A stretch of DNA of 64,000 nucleotides, taken from assembly GCF_040566555.1 (NCBI RefSeq), contig NZ_JBEWYP010000004.1, positions 62,001-126,000 on the forward strand, in the 5' to 3' direction. This DNA comes from Sediminicola sp040566555. GTDB lineage: Bacteria; Bacteroidota; Bacteroidia; Flavobacteriales; Flavobacteriaceae. Position numbers and translations under genes: made by a program. The notes beneath the pieces were generated by a model. The model did no database searches, was not told the DNA's origin, and saw only the letters and a program-made list of their open reading frames with translations. Shown in pieces: positions 28,860 to 36,035 of the stretch. Positions within the stretch are counted from its first letter, which is position 1, and each line of letters starts with the position of its first letter.

Positions 28860-29183
28860 TTAACAGCAGTTAGCCTGCGTAGTATTAAAAAAACTGTTTA
28901 GTTGTGATTGGATTTCATTCCATTTGTTTAAATCGATGCAGTAGCATACCGTTTTTCCCTCTATTTCCCCTTTCAAAAGACCGATGCTCTTCAGTTCTTT
29001 AAGATGCTGGGAAATGGTGGGTTGGGCCAGGCCAATCTCTTCCACAATATCATTACAGATACATGATTGTTGTTGACTGATATATTGAATAATGGCAATA
29101 CGTGCTGGGTTGGACAATACTTTAAAAATAGTGGCCAACTCATTTTGTGCCGTAGTGAATATCTGAGTCTTGGTTGTTCCCAT
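28860..29183 (-). CDS. ArsR/SmtB family metal-responsive repressor
   Basis: 107 residues with a winged helix-turn-helix: FKVLSNPARIAIIQYIS, then the recognition helix LAQPTISQHLKELKSIGLL. The metal site in the helix before it is SCICND, retaining the C-x-C of the ArsR alpha-3 site but lacking its third Cys; the C-terminus ends in ANCC, which could supply further ligands. Such repressors release DNA on binding arsenite or other soft metals. It is first in a three-gene unit, with a 12-bp palindrome 12 nt upstream of its ATG. Confidence 0.9.
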   Translation of the reverse strand: MGTTKTQIFTTAQNELATIFKVLSNPARIAIIQYISQQQSCICNDIVEEIGLAQPTISQHLKELKSIGLLKGEIEGKTVCYCIDLNKWNEIQSQLNSFFNTTQANCC

Positions 29184-29194
29184 AACGTATTTAT

Positions 29195-29206
29195 ATATTG
29201 CAATAT
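29195..29206. promoter_or_regulatory. Palindromic ArsR operator candidate
   Basis: ATATTGCAATAT is a perfect 12-bp palindrome located 12 to 23 nt before the arsR start codon, in the expected promoter zone on the minus strand. ArsR/SmtB sites are AT-rich dyads of this kind; autoregulation is inferred. Confidence 0.7.
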
Positions 29207-29223
29207 TACGATAATAAAATTAA

Positions 29224-29260
29224 ATAAAAAAGTCGAGATGGGATTTCTCGACTTTTTTTG
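29224..29260 (-). terminator. Intrinsic terminator after the TM2 gene
   Basis: Arms of about 11 bp, AAAAGTCGAGA on either strand, with a 7-8 nt loop, followed on the minus strand by TTTTTTATT. It lies just past the TM2-protein stop and directly upstream of the arsR operator, insulating the two units. Confidence 0.85.
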
Positions 29261-29263
29261 CTT

Positions 29264-29947
29264 TTAAAACCAGGGTTTACGGCCTGCTTGGTAGGTGTTG
29301 TAAAAATCTTCATCCGACTTTGTTAGGTAAATAACCCCCTCTATGAGTCCAACTATCCACATTAACGAAGCACCGATACCACAAGTTATAGCCCCAATTA
29401 CAATGGTTATGGCCAACATTATTACACCCTCTTTGGTATATCCCAAGACTAATTTATGGACCCCGAAACCTCCTAGAACGATAGCAAGAATACCAGCCAA
29501 TATTTTTTTATTCTCCCCTCCGGCACTCTTCAGGCCCTCGGAAAATTCATGGGCAGTTTTTTTTGCCTCTTCCTTAAATTCTTTTGCACTCCCTTTGGCA
29601 TCCTGCTGAAAGTCCTTAGCAGATTTTTTGGCTTCTTCAAAAGTCTCTTTTGCTCCTTCCGTAAATTCTTTTGCCGATTCCTTTGCTTCCTTTTTTACAT
29701 CCTCTGCCTTCTTTTTGGCATCATCAAAAGCTTCTTTTGCCTCTTCTTTTATCTTGGAAGTCTTTTTTTCTGCTTTAGCTCCTGTTGCCTTGGTAGTTTT
29801 TTTAGCGGAGTCTGTAGACTTTGTAGTTTTGCTTTTTGCTTTTGTCACCTTCTTTTTAGCAGCTTCACCTGTTTTCTTTGCGGCCTTTTTGGCATCCTCC
29901 ATGGAATCTTTGGCCTTATCCCCTAAATCTTTGTTTTCTTCTGACAT
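29264..29947 (-). CDS. LEA-like amphipathic repeat protein fused to a TM2 domain
   Basis: 227 residues. About residues 1-145 are almost only K, A, E, D, S, T and F in an 11-residue-like rhythm (units such as AKEFTEGAKETFEEAKKSAK), predicted to form long amphipathic helices like LEA group 3 or apolipoprotein repeats. Residues about 150-215 are a TM2 domain with two hydrophobic helices around GGFGVHKLVLGY. The most likely arrangement is a membrane hairpin with a long charged cytoplasmic or periplasmic arm. Low-complexity composition means homology search can mislead. Role is unknown; desiccation or envelope stress is a guess from LEA similarity. Confidence 0.82.
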   Translation of the reverse strand: MSEENKDLGDKAKDSMEDAKKAAKKTGEAAKKKVTKAKSKTTKSTDSAKKTTKATGAKAEKKTSKIKEEAKEAFDDAKKKAEDVKKEAKESAKEFTEGAKETFEEAKKSAKDFQQDAKGSAKEFKEEAKKTAHEFSEGLKSAGGENKKILAGILAIVLGGFGVHKLVLGYTKEGVIMLAITIVIGAITCGIGASLMWIVGLIEGVIYLTKSDEDFYNTYQAGRKPWF

Positions 29948-29999
29948 GGTTAGTTAGTGTTGGTTTTTTGGTCTACTAAATGTAGTAATTATTTCATTA

Positions 30000-30386
30000 T
30001 CAAAGAAATGCTTTATCTACAGGTTCCCATAGTTCCAATTTATTTCCTTCCGGGTCTAGGATCCACCCGAACTTTCCATATTCATATTCTTCAATTTCGC
30101 CAACAATAGTGACGCCTTCCTTTTTTAAGACCTCCAACAGCTCCACTAGATTTTCTACCCTAAAATTCATCATGAATTGCTTTTTGCTGGGTTCGTAATA
30201 TTTGGTATCCTCGTTCATCGGACTCCATTGGGTAGAACAATCTTTCCCTTCTTTATCCTTCCACCAAAAGGTACATCCATATTGGTCCGTATTTAGCCCC
30301 AAATGGGTGTTGTACCATTTTTTGATGCTATCGGGATCTTTGGATTTAAAGAAAAAGCCTCCCAGGCCTGTAACTCTTTTTTTCAT
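30000..30386 (-). CDS. VOC (glyoxalase/bleomycin resistance fold) family protein
   Basis: 128 residues with a single glyoxalase-like module: GLGGFFFKSKDPDSIKKWYNTHLGL at the start and the closing WILDPEGNKLELWEP with the conserved metal-side Glu. VOC proteins of this size are dimers that may isomerise, oxygenate or simply bind small molecules. No specific substrate is suggested by the neighbours. Confidence 0.88.
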   Translation of the reverse strand: MKKRVTGLGGFFFKSKDPDSIKKWYNTHLGLNTDQYGCTFWWKDKEGKDCSTQWSPMNEDTKYYEPSKKQFMMNFRVENLVELLEVLKKEGVTIVGEIEEYEYGKFGWILDPEGNKLELWEPVDKAFL

Positions 30387-30396
30387 GTGTGTTGAT

Positions 30397-30765
30397 TTAG
30401 ATTAGGTTGTCTTTTTTATATAATTGTACTCCTAGCGCTACCATATTGCTTAATTCATTTATCAATGCCTCATCCATCTTTTTGAAGTGAAAGCAACTTT
30501 TTCCCTTAAGGCATTTTTGCATGGGCTGCGAAAGAATTTCAAATTTCTTGGGATGTGTATAAATTGGAAAGAAATAGAAGCGGATGTCTTTGGGTTTGGG
30601 CACTACACTGGCAAAGTAAAAACCTTCAACCTTTTGTTTCCCTTGCATGACCGGTTTTGTCCCGCATACCTCAAATATTTCATCAGATTCCTTGCGCACC
30701 CGAAGGGGAGGTATAAATGATTTTAGGAGGAGGTGCAGTTTTTGTTGTATTTCCTGTAATTCCAT
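30397..30765 (-). CDS. DUF1801-like small protein
   Basis: 122 residues without signal peptide or membrane segment. The segment KGKSCFHFKKMDEALINELSNMV and closing helix resemble the C-terminal pattern of DUF1801 (YdhG/iron-chaperone fold) proteins, and FYFFPIYTHPKKF matches their central strand region. The assignment is tentative. It is 10 nt upstream of the VOC gene on the same strand and probably in one transcript with it. Confidence 0.55.
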   Translation of the reverse strand: MELQEIQQKLHLLLKSFIPPLRVRKESDEIFEVCGTKPVMQGKQKVEGFYFASVVPKPKDIRFYFFPIYTHPKKFEILSQPMQKCLKGKSCFHFKKMDEALINELSNMVALGVQLYKKDNLI

Positions 30766-30789
30766 ATCCTTTATGTCAAAAACGTTGAT

Positions 30790-31665
30790 CTACTTTAGGG
30801 ACTGAATCAGTTTTTCGTTCAGCCTTACGTAATCCATATTTTGTCCAATACGCGCCAGTTCCATAGATTTTTCAGCAGTCTCAATGGCACCTTTTTTGTC
30901 GCCCATCTTTGCCAATATTTTGGCTTTCACATGGTATACCCAATACTGTTCTTCCTCGCTTCCATCAATGGCCTTGTTGATCCATTGTAGGGCCAGTTTT
31001 GGGTTCCTGTCCGTATCGTAGTAATAGGAGGCTCCATAAAAGTAGCTCACTGTATTTTCTGGGATTCCATCTATTAATTGGGTTTTGATATCTTTCATGA
31101 CCTTGCCATCCACATCCGATTCTATGCTGAACATAGCTTTGGTGTGTTCCCATTTCAGATTGAGGTTCGCCGAATTTGTGGTGAAGTCCGAAAAGCTTAT
31201 GGTAAAGGTTTCGTAGTGGCTGCTGGGATGTTTTACAGGGACTTGAAATCGGAGCTGGTCTTCTTTGGGATCATAGCCCAAGGCTCCCCACCAGCTCAGG
31301 TTCTTGCTTAATATAATGGTAGCTGTTTCTTCTGTAAAAATGGTATATAAGGCATATTCCCCTGCAGGGACAGCATTTCCATTGAGTTTTACATCTTCAC
31401 TGAAACTTATTTTGGTGGAAGCATTGGCACCCGTACGCCAGACCTCGTTGTAGGGAATAAGATTTCCCGCTACTTGTCTTCCTTTGGCACTGGGTCTGGA
31501 ATAAACCACCTTCACCTCAGAAAAGCCTACCGGGCCTTTTATTTCAAAGGTTGGGCTGGGTGCAGGCATCGCAATTTGTGCAAATGTACCGAGATGCCAA
31601 AATGAGATTAGGATTAAAAGTCCAACACTTTTTAGTTTGTTTATTTTATTGAATTGTAGTTTCAT
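30790..31665 (-). CDS. DUF2911 secreted protein with TPR-like C-terminus
   Basis: 291 residues beginning with a signal peptide (GLLILISFWHLGTFAQ). The DUF2911 body is clear: VKVVYSRPSAKGRQVAGNLIPYNEVWRTGANASTKI, then VPAGEYALYTIF and a SWWGALGYDPKEDQLR segment. The last 90 residues resemble two TPR helices (ALQWINKAIDGSEEEQYWVYHVKAKILAKMG). The family is widespread in Bacteroidota with unknown function, probably periplasmic. Confidence 0.88.
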   Translation of the reverse strand: MKLQFNKINKLKSVGLLILISFWHLGTFAQIAMPAPSPTFEIKGPVGFSEVKVVYSRPSAKGRQVAGNLIPYNEVWRTGANASTKISFSEDVKLNGNAVPAGEYALYTIFTEETATIILSKNLSWWGALGYDPKEDQLRFQVPVKHPSSHYETFTISFSDFTTNSANLNLKWEHTKAMFSIESDVDGKVMKDIKTQLIDGIPENTVSYFYGASYYYDTDRNPKLALQWINKAIDGSEEEQYWVYHVKAKILAKMGDKKGAIETAEKSMELARIGQNMDYVRLNEKLIQSLK

Positions 31666-31727
31666 ATCCTTGGTTTTGGTTCGTTCGTATTAAAATTACA
31701 CGAAATTTTCCAAACCGAGGGAAGGGT

Positions 31728-32663
31728 CTAGCCAAATTGTTTTTTTATCTTATCTACAATGGTTTGTGCCAATTTTTCCTTGCTTTCCACTGTCCAACCC
31801 GCCACATGGGGGCTTAACAAAACATTTTCGGCCTTGATAAGGTATTCAAAGGCTGTTGGCATATCCTTGGTAAAGAGTTGTTCAAAGGACGATTTCTCAT
31901 ATTCAAGGACATCTAGACCGGCTCCAAGTATTTTTCCGGATTCTAGGGCAGCGACCAAATCTTGTGTGACAACGCTTTTACCCCTGGCCGTATTCAAGAA
32001 CCAAAAAGGCTTATAGAATCCATTGATGAATTCCGAGTTGATCATACCCATGGTCAATGGTGTTTGAGGCGTGTGTAAACTGATGATATCAGCACGTTGA
32101 CGCAGTTCCATAATCCCCACCTGTCGGGCATTTTTGTCACCTACGCCACCTAGAATGTCGTAACAGATCACCTCCACATCAAAGCCAGCGAGTTTTTTGG
32201 CAAAAGCCTTCCCCATATTACCATAGCCAACGATGCCCACAGTTTTGCCGTCCAATTCAACACCTCGATTCCCTTCCCGGTCCCAAATGCCTTTTCGGAC
32301 TTCTCGATCGGCCTTATTTAATTTGTTGAAAAGTGCCAAAAGCATACCCAAGGTATGTTCGCCAACAGCGTTCCTATTGCCCTCAGGGGCGGAGGCGAGA
32401 AATATATCCTTATGTTTGGCATACTCCACATCTATATTTTCCAAGCCCGCACCAACACGACCTATAAATTTTAAGTTGGTGGCCTTATCCAAAAAGGCTT
32501 GATCAATGGTGAACCTGCTTCTGATGATTATGCCGTCATAGGAACTGATTTTTTCCTCTATCTCCTCTTTACTGGAGGTGTAGTCGGTATCGTTTGAGTA
32601 TCCTAATGCTTCTAAGCCTTGGGCCAAAATCTCGTGGTTGCTATCTAAATGGAGAACTTTCAT
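31728..32663 (-). CDS. D-2-hydroxyacid dehydrogenase (phosphoglycerate dehydrogenase-like)
   Basis: 311 residues. NAD-binding GIVGYGNMGKAFA, the catalytic region LNTARGKSVV, the Glu of ILGAGLDVLEYE and catalytic His in LLSPHVAGWTVES are all present, as in SerA and related enzymes. No C-terminal ACT domain is attached. Oxidation of 3-phosphoglycerate for serine synthesis is plausible, but a different 2-hydroxyacid cannot be excluded. It starts 8 nt after the cupin gene, so the two are likely co-transcribed. Confidence 0.9.
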   Translation of the reverse strand: MKVLHLDSNHEILAQGLEALGYSNDTDYTSSKEEIEEKISSYDGIIIRSRFTIDQAFLDKATNLKFIGRVGAGLENIDVEYAKHKDIFLASAPEGNRNAVGEHTLGMLLALFNKLNKADREVRKGIWDREGNRGVELDGKTVGIVGYGNMGKAFAKKLAGFDVEVICYDILGGVGDKNARQVGIMELRQRADIISLHTPQTPLTMGMINSEFINGFYKPFWFLNTARGKSVVTQDLVAALESGKILGAGLDVLEYEKSSFEQLFTKDMPTAFEYLIKAENVLLSPHVAGWTVESKEKLAQTIVDKIKKQFG

Positions 32664-32671
32664 ATTCTGTT

Positions 32672-33037
32672 TTAAATCTTTGGATAATCTGTTTGCGTTT
32701 TTTCGTGTGTTACATTCCCGGTATGTGCGGTGGATGTTTTCTCAAAAAGAAGCACTTGCACCTCCTCGTTGTTTTTGGTCATGGGGTTGTGTTCCACTCC
32801 TTTTGGGACCACAATTATTTCCCCTTCCCTGACCACTTCTGTCCTATCTCTAAATTGCATGTACAAGGTGCCTTTGAGTACTTGGAACAGTTCATCTTCC
32901 TTTTCATGCGCATGCCAAACGAACTCACCTTGTAATTTGGCTAAAAGCACTTGCATATCATCTACCATGGCAATCTGATGGGGATGCCATTGTTTGGTGA
33001 ATTCTGCGTGTTTTTTTAGTAGATTGATAGGTTTCAT
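32672..33037 (-). CDS. Cupin domain-containing protein
   Basis: 121 residues forming a single small cupin barrel: motif 1 is FVWHAHEKEDELFQVLKG (H-x-H-x4-E-like) and motif 2 is VPKGVEHNPM. These His/Glu residues bind a divalent metal in most cupins. No enzymatic substrate can be inferred. The gene is immediately upstream of the hydroxyacid dehydrogenase. Confidence 0.88.
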   Translation of the reverse strand: MKPINLLKKHAEFTKQWHPHQIAMVDDMQVLLAKLQGEFVWHAHEKEDELFQVLKGTLYMQFRDRTEVVREGEIIVVPKGVEHNPMTKNNEEVQVLLFEKTSTAHTGNVTHEKTQTDYPKI

Positions 33038-33068
33038 GCTTGTTCTATATCTTGCTGTTGGCTATAAA

Positions 33069-33138
33069 CGCACTAGGGATTGAAGCTAGCTACCATGTAG
33101 CGCGCAAAGCCCGGCACCAACATGGTTGGTGAAGTGCC
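33069..33138. repeat. Structured extragenic element downstream of mgtE
   Basis: Two adjacent dyads: GCTAC-CAT-GTAGC inside a segment with AGGGATTGAAGC and GCGCAAAGCCCGG flanks, and a perfect 7-bp stem CACCAAC/GTTGGTG (33115-33121 and 33125-33131) with a 3-nt loop. The flanks resemble a family of extragenic repeats I know from Flavobacteriaceae, but shortened. It begins at the mgtE stop. No good T-run follows, so a terminator role is uncertain. Confidence 0.5.
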
Positions 33139-34494
33139 CTAAAAATTTAAAAGTACCTTGGCGATGGAAAAATAGATAAGTATTCCCAAAACGTCGTTGC
33201 TGGTTGTGATAAACGGTCCGGTTGCAATAGCGGGGTCTATCCCTCTTTTATTTAGGAATATGGGTACAAATGTACCGATCAATGCCGCATTTACGATTAC
33301 TGTGACCAGCGCAATACCCACGGTAAAAGATACCATATAGGAGGTTTTGAACCCAAAATGACTGATCAATAAAAATATAAATGCCAGTGCCAGGCCGTTG
33401 ACCAAGCCCAAGATCAATTCTTTTAAGAGACGTCCCCAAATTTCTCCTTTTATGGAATCGTTGGCAAGACCTTGAACGACGATAGCCGAGGATTGAACCC
33501 CCACATTACCCGCTGTTGCCTGCATTAGGGGAATAAAAGCCAATAAAATGGGGAATGTTACAAAAGCGCCCTGAAATACGTTGATGATACTGGCTGCACC
33601 TATACCGCCCATCATACCAATGAACAACCATGGCAGGCGTGCTTTTGTGAGTTCCCAAATACTGTCATCTGCCTCCACATCTTGGGAGATACCTGCAGCC
33701 ATTTGGTAATCTTTCTCGGCCTCTTCCTTGATAACATCCACTATATCATCAATGGTGATCCTTCCTACGAGTCGGCCTATTTCGTCCACTACCGGAATTG
33801 CCTCCAAATCGTATTTGGACATGATCTTGGCAACCTCTTCAGGTTTCTCATTGACGTTTACATAATCGACCTTAGGAATATATATATCTTTAATATGGGT
33901 CTTGGTAGAGGTAGTCAACAGATCTTTTAGGGAAAGTCTGCCTTTTAGCTTTTCTTCATCGTCTACCACGTAAATGGAGTGGACCCTGGTGACATTTTCC
34001 GCCTGAGCCCGCATTTCCTTAACACAGGTAAGGACGTTCCAATTTTCGTTTACCTTGACCAATTCCTTGGCCATAAGTCCCCCTGCAGAATTCTCATCAT
34101 AGCGCAATAGGTCTACAATGTCCTTGGCGTGTTCCTTGTCCTCAAGTTCGGAAATTACCCTTTGGACCATATCCTTGGGAAGTTCCCCGACAATATCCGC
34201 GGCATCATCCGTATCCAGTTCATCAAGCTCTTCGGCAATTTCCTTGGCAGAAAGATTTCCTAAAATTGCCTCACGGATATCCTCATCCAATTCTGTTAGA
34301 ATATCTGAGGTCTTATCACTGTCCAGCAATTTAATGAGGTAGGTAGCCTCATCATCATTAAGCTCGTTGATGATCTCAGCAATATCCGCATAATGGATAT
34401 CCTCCAAAAGGGATGAAAGTTCAGTATCCTTTTGGTCTTCGATCAGCTGTTCTATTTCAGCTATAAGGTCATCGGTTAGCTTAAATGGTATCAT
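33139..34494 (-). CDS. mgtE: Magnesium transporter MgtE
   Basis: 451 residues: acidic superhelical N-domain (about 1-130, with ELDTDDAADIVGELP), two CBS domains (about 130-260), and a five-helix membrane domain (about 280-451) containing FIPLMQATAGNVGVQSSAIVVQ and GIDPAIATGPFITTSNDV. This is the complete MgtE layout, a Mg2+-gated inner-membrane channel closed by Mg2+ binding to the cytosolic domains. It overlaps the last 14 nt of rsmA. Confidence 0.96.
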   Translation of the reverse strand: MIPFKLTDDLIAEIEQLIEDQKDTELSSLLEDIHYADIAEIINELNDDEATYLIKLLDSDKTSDILTELDEDIREAILGNLSAKEIAEELDELDTDDAADIVGELPKDMVQRVISELEDKEHAKDIVDLLRYDENSAGGLMAKELVKVNENWNVLTCVKEMRAQAENVTRVHSIYVVDDEEKLKGRLSLKDLLTTSTKTHIKDIYIPKVDYVNVNEKPEEVAKIMSKYDLEAIPVVDEIGRLVGRITIDDIVDVIKEEAEKDYQMAAGISQDVEADDSIWELTKARLPWLFIGMMGGIGAASIINVFQGAFVTFPILLAFIPLMQATAGNVGVQSSAIVVQGLANDSIKGEIWGRLLKELILGLVNGLALAFIFLLISHFGFKTSYMVSFTVGIALVTVIVNAALIGTFVPIFLNKRGIDPAIATGPFITTSNDVLGILIYFSIAKVLLNF

Positions 34495-35356
34495 GCTCTA
34501 TCTTCTTTGTCAACGCAATAAATTCGGTCACAGCCAACTGTTCCGGTCTTTTGTCAAATATAGCATCTTCTTTTAGAATATCTGATAGCTCAAAGGTTTT
34601 TAAACTGTTGCGAAGGGTCTTTCTACGTTGGTTGAATGCGGTTTTTACCACTTTGTAAAAAAGCTTTTCGTCACAATCCAAGGTCAGATCCTTTTTTCGG
34701 GTGAGTCTAAGTACGCCCGATTGTACTTTTGGTGGGGGATCGAATACTTCTGGATTTACGGTAAACAAATATTCTGCATCGTAGTACGCCTGTGCCAGGA
34801 CCGATAGAATACCATAGGCCTTGCTCCCTTCCTTTTCACAGATTCGTTGGGCCACCTCTTTCTGGAACATTCCAGAGAATTCGGGGATCTGTTCCTTCAT
34901 TTCCAGCATTTTAAAGACAATTTGGGTGGAAATGTTGTAAGGGAAATTACCAGTAATGGCGAATTGCTCATCACCAAATATAGTGGTGAGATCATACTTG
35001 AGGAAATCGGCCTCCAATACTTTAAAACTGCGTTTTCGTTGCATCACCTTGTTGTGTTCCAAGGGGAAACTATGATTGAGGTAGATGATGGATTCCTCAT
35101 CGAGGTCCATGGCCACCAGATCAATATCTTTCTGAAGTAAATACTTGGTAAGTACCCCAGTGCCGGGACCTATTTCAATCACATTTGTATACCCTTCGAA
35201 CGAAAGGGTATCAGCAATATCCTGGGCTATCTTTTCATCCTTAAGAAAGTGTTGCCCTAGGTGTTTCTTCGCTTTAACAGGACCCTTGTCCTTGTGGGAA
35301 TCCTTTTTATGGTTGGTAAAGTTAGGACTGTACTTTTTTCCTTTTTTTTTGGACAT
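34481..35356 (-). CDS. rsmA: 16S rRNA dimethyladenosine transferase
   Basis: 291 residues. It dimethylates two adjacent adenosines near the 3' end of 16S rRNA. SAM-binding motifs are AKKHLGQHFLKDEKIA, IEIGPGTGVLTKYLL and VAMDLDEES; the catalytic NFPYNIS (NL/FPY motif) is intact. The N-terminus has a lysine-rich extension of about 30 residues (MSKKKGKKYSPNF...) that is longer than in E. coli KsgA. The gene overlaps mgtE by 14 nt and follows the cyclotransferase remnant by 20 nt. Confidence 0.96.
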   Translation of the reverse strand: MSKKKGKKYSPNFTNHKKDSHKDKGPVKAKKHLGQHFLKDEKIAQDIADTLSFEGYTNVIEIGPGTGVLTKYLLQKDIDLVAMDLDEESIIYLNHSFPLEHNKVMQRKRSFKVLEADFLKYDLTTIFGDEQFAITGNFPYNISTQIVFKMLEMKEQIPEFSGMFQKEVAQRICEKEGSKAYGILSVLAQAYYDAEYLFTVNPEVFDPPPKVQSGVLRLTRKKDLTLDCDEKLFYKVVKTAFNQRRKTLRNSLKTFELSDILKEDAIFDKRPEQLAVTEFIALTKKIEHDTI

Positions 35357-35376
35357 GGAACTGATTTGATTCGTAA

Positions 35377-35695
35377 TTAAATGGAATTTTCCACATAAAC
35401 CCAGGCCTTTTTGCCGGATGCTAAGGTAACCAATATTCTCTTGTAGGCTTCCCCTTCGTAGGTGTCCGTCTCTAAAAGTTCTTGAGATGCCAAGGTGTAA
35501 CAGACGCCATTCAAGCGGTCTTCGTGGGCGCCAGTTTCATGTATGACCTTATCATCTGCCCATTATTTTTTTGTCGGACAATCGGTATCCAATCAAGCTA
35601 TCAAGCTCACCGGATAGCTTCCTTCCAAATAGCGCCAATTGAATGTCGACCTCCTGTAAGGTGCCGTACGTAAAAAGTAGGATAGTATCTTTCAA
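35377..35695 (-). pseudogene. Gamma-glutamylcyclotransferase (GGCT/AIG2-like), frameshifted
   Basis: Two minus-strand frames together encode one GGCT-like protein of about 106 residues. The first frame starts at a TTG (35693-35695) and reads KDTILLFTYGTLQEVD, containing the family YGTL/YGxL substrate loop, until a TGA just after a run of seven A and a GGG. The second frame continues with ADDKVIHETGAHED and ends LLETDTYEGEAYKRI ... AWVYVENSI. Removing one base (for example one G of 35559-35561) restores the full frame. The shift is real in this sequence but may be a base-call error. It lies in frame, 12 nt after the DUF4286 stop. Confidence 0.8.
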
Positions 35696-35707
35696 GAGCG
35701 GTAATGC

Positions 35708-36019
35708 CTAAAATTCACCTATAATTTCAAGCTCTGTGCGAAAAGCCACCATTTTGTCGGCAAAAAGTTTTAATGATTTTTGGCGCATTACAGGGGCATC
35801 TTCGGTGTAATATTTTGTCAAGGTATTCTTGCTGTCCGTAGTATATTGAACGGAATAGGTGGAGCCTCCCATTTGCTCTTCTACCAATACCCTGCACATT
35901 TTTGCCTGGGTAAATTTTCCTGTGGCCAACATTTCAGGGATATGCGTTTTTTGCATCCAGGATAGCCACTGGTCGTGTACGGAGTCTTCAATATTGGTGG
36001 TAACATTATAAATATACAT
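35708..36019 (-). CDS. DUF4286 family protein
   Basis: 103 residues with the family pattern: YIYNVTTNIEDSVHDQWLSWMQKTHIPEMLATGKFTQ and later YYTEDAPVMRQKSLKLFADKMVAFRTELEIIG. The fold is predicted to be a small ferredoxin-like (Dabb-type) barrel. It has no signal peptide. The function is unknown; in Bacteroidota it is commonly near rsmA, as here. Confidence 0.85.
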   Translation of the reverse strand: MYIYNVTTNIEDSVHDQWLSWMQKTHIPEMLATGKFTQAKMCRVLVEEQMGGSTYSVQYTTDSKNTLTKYYTEDAPVMRQKSLKLFADKMVAFRTELEIIGEF

Positions 36020-36035
36020 ACTTTTATTTTTAGAG

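Noticed and set aside
29549..29957. Cys/Phe- and Ala/Ser-rich frames antisense to the TM2 gene
   Set aside because: They are by-products of the lysine/alanine/glutamate repeat on the other strand; composition is explained by that repeat.
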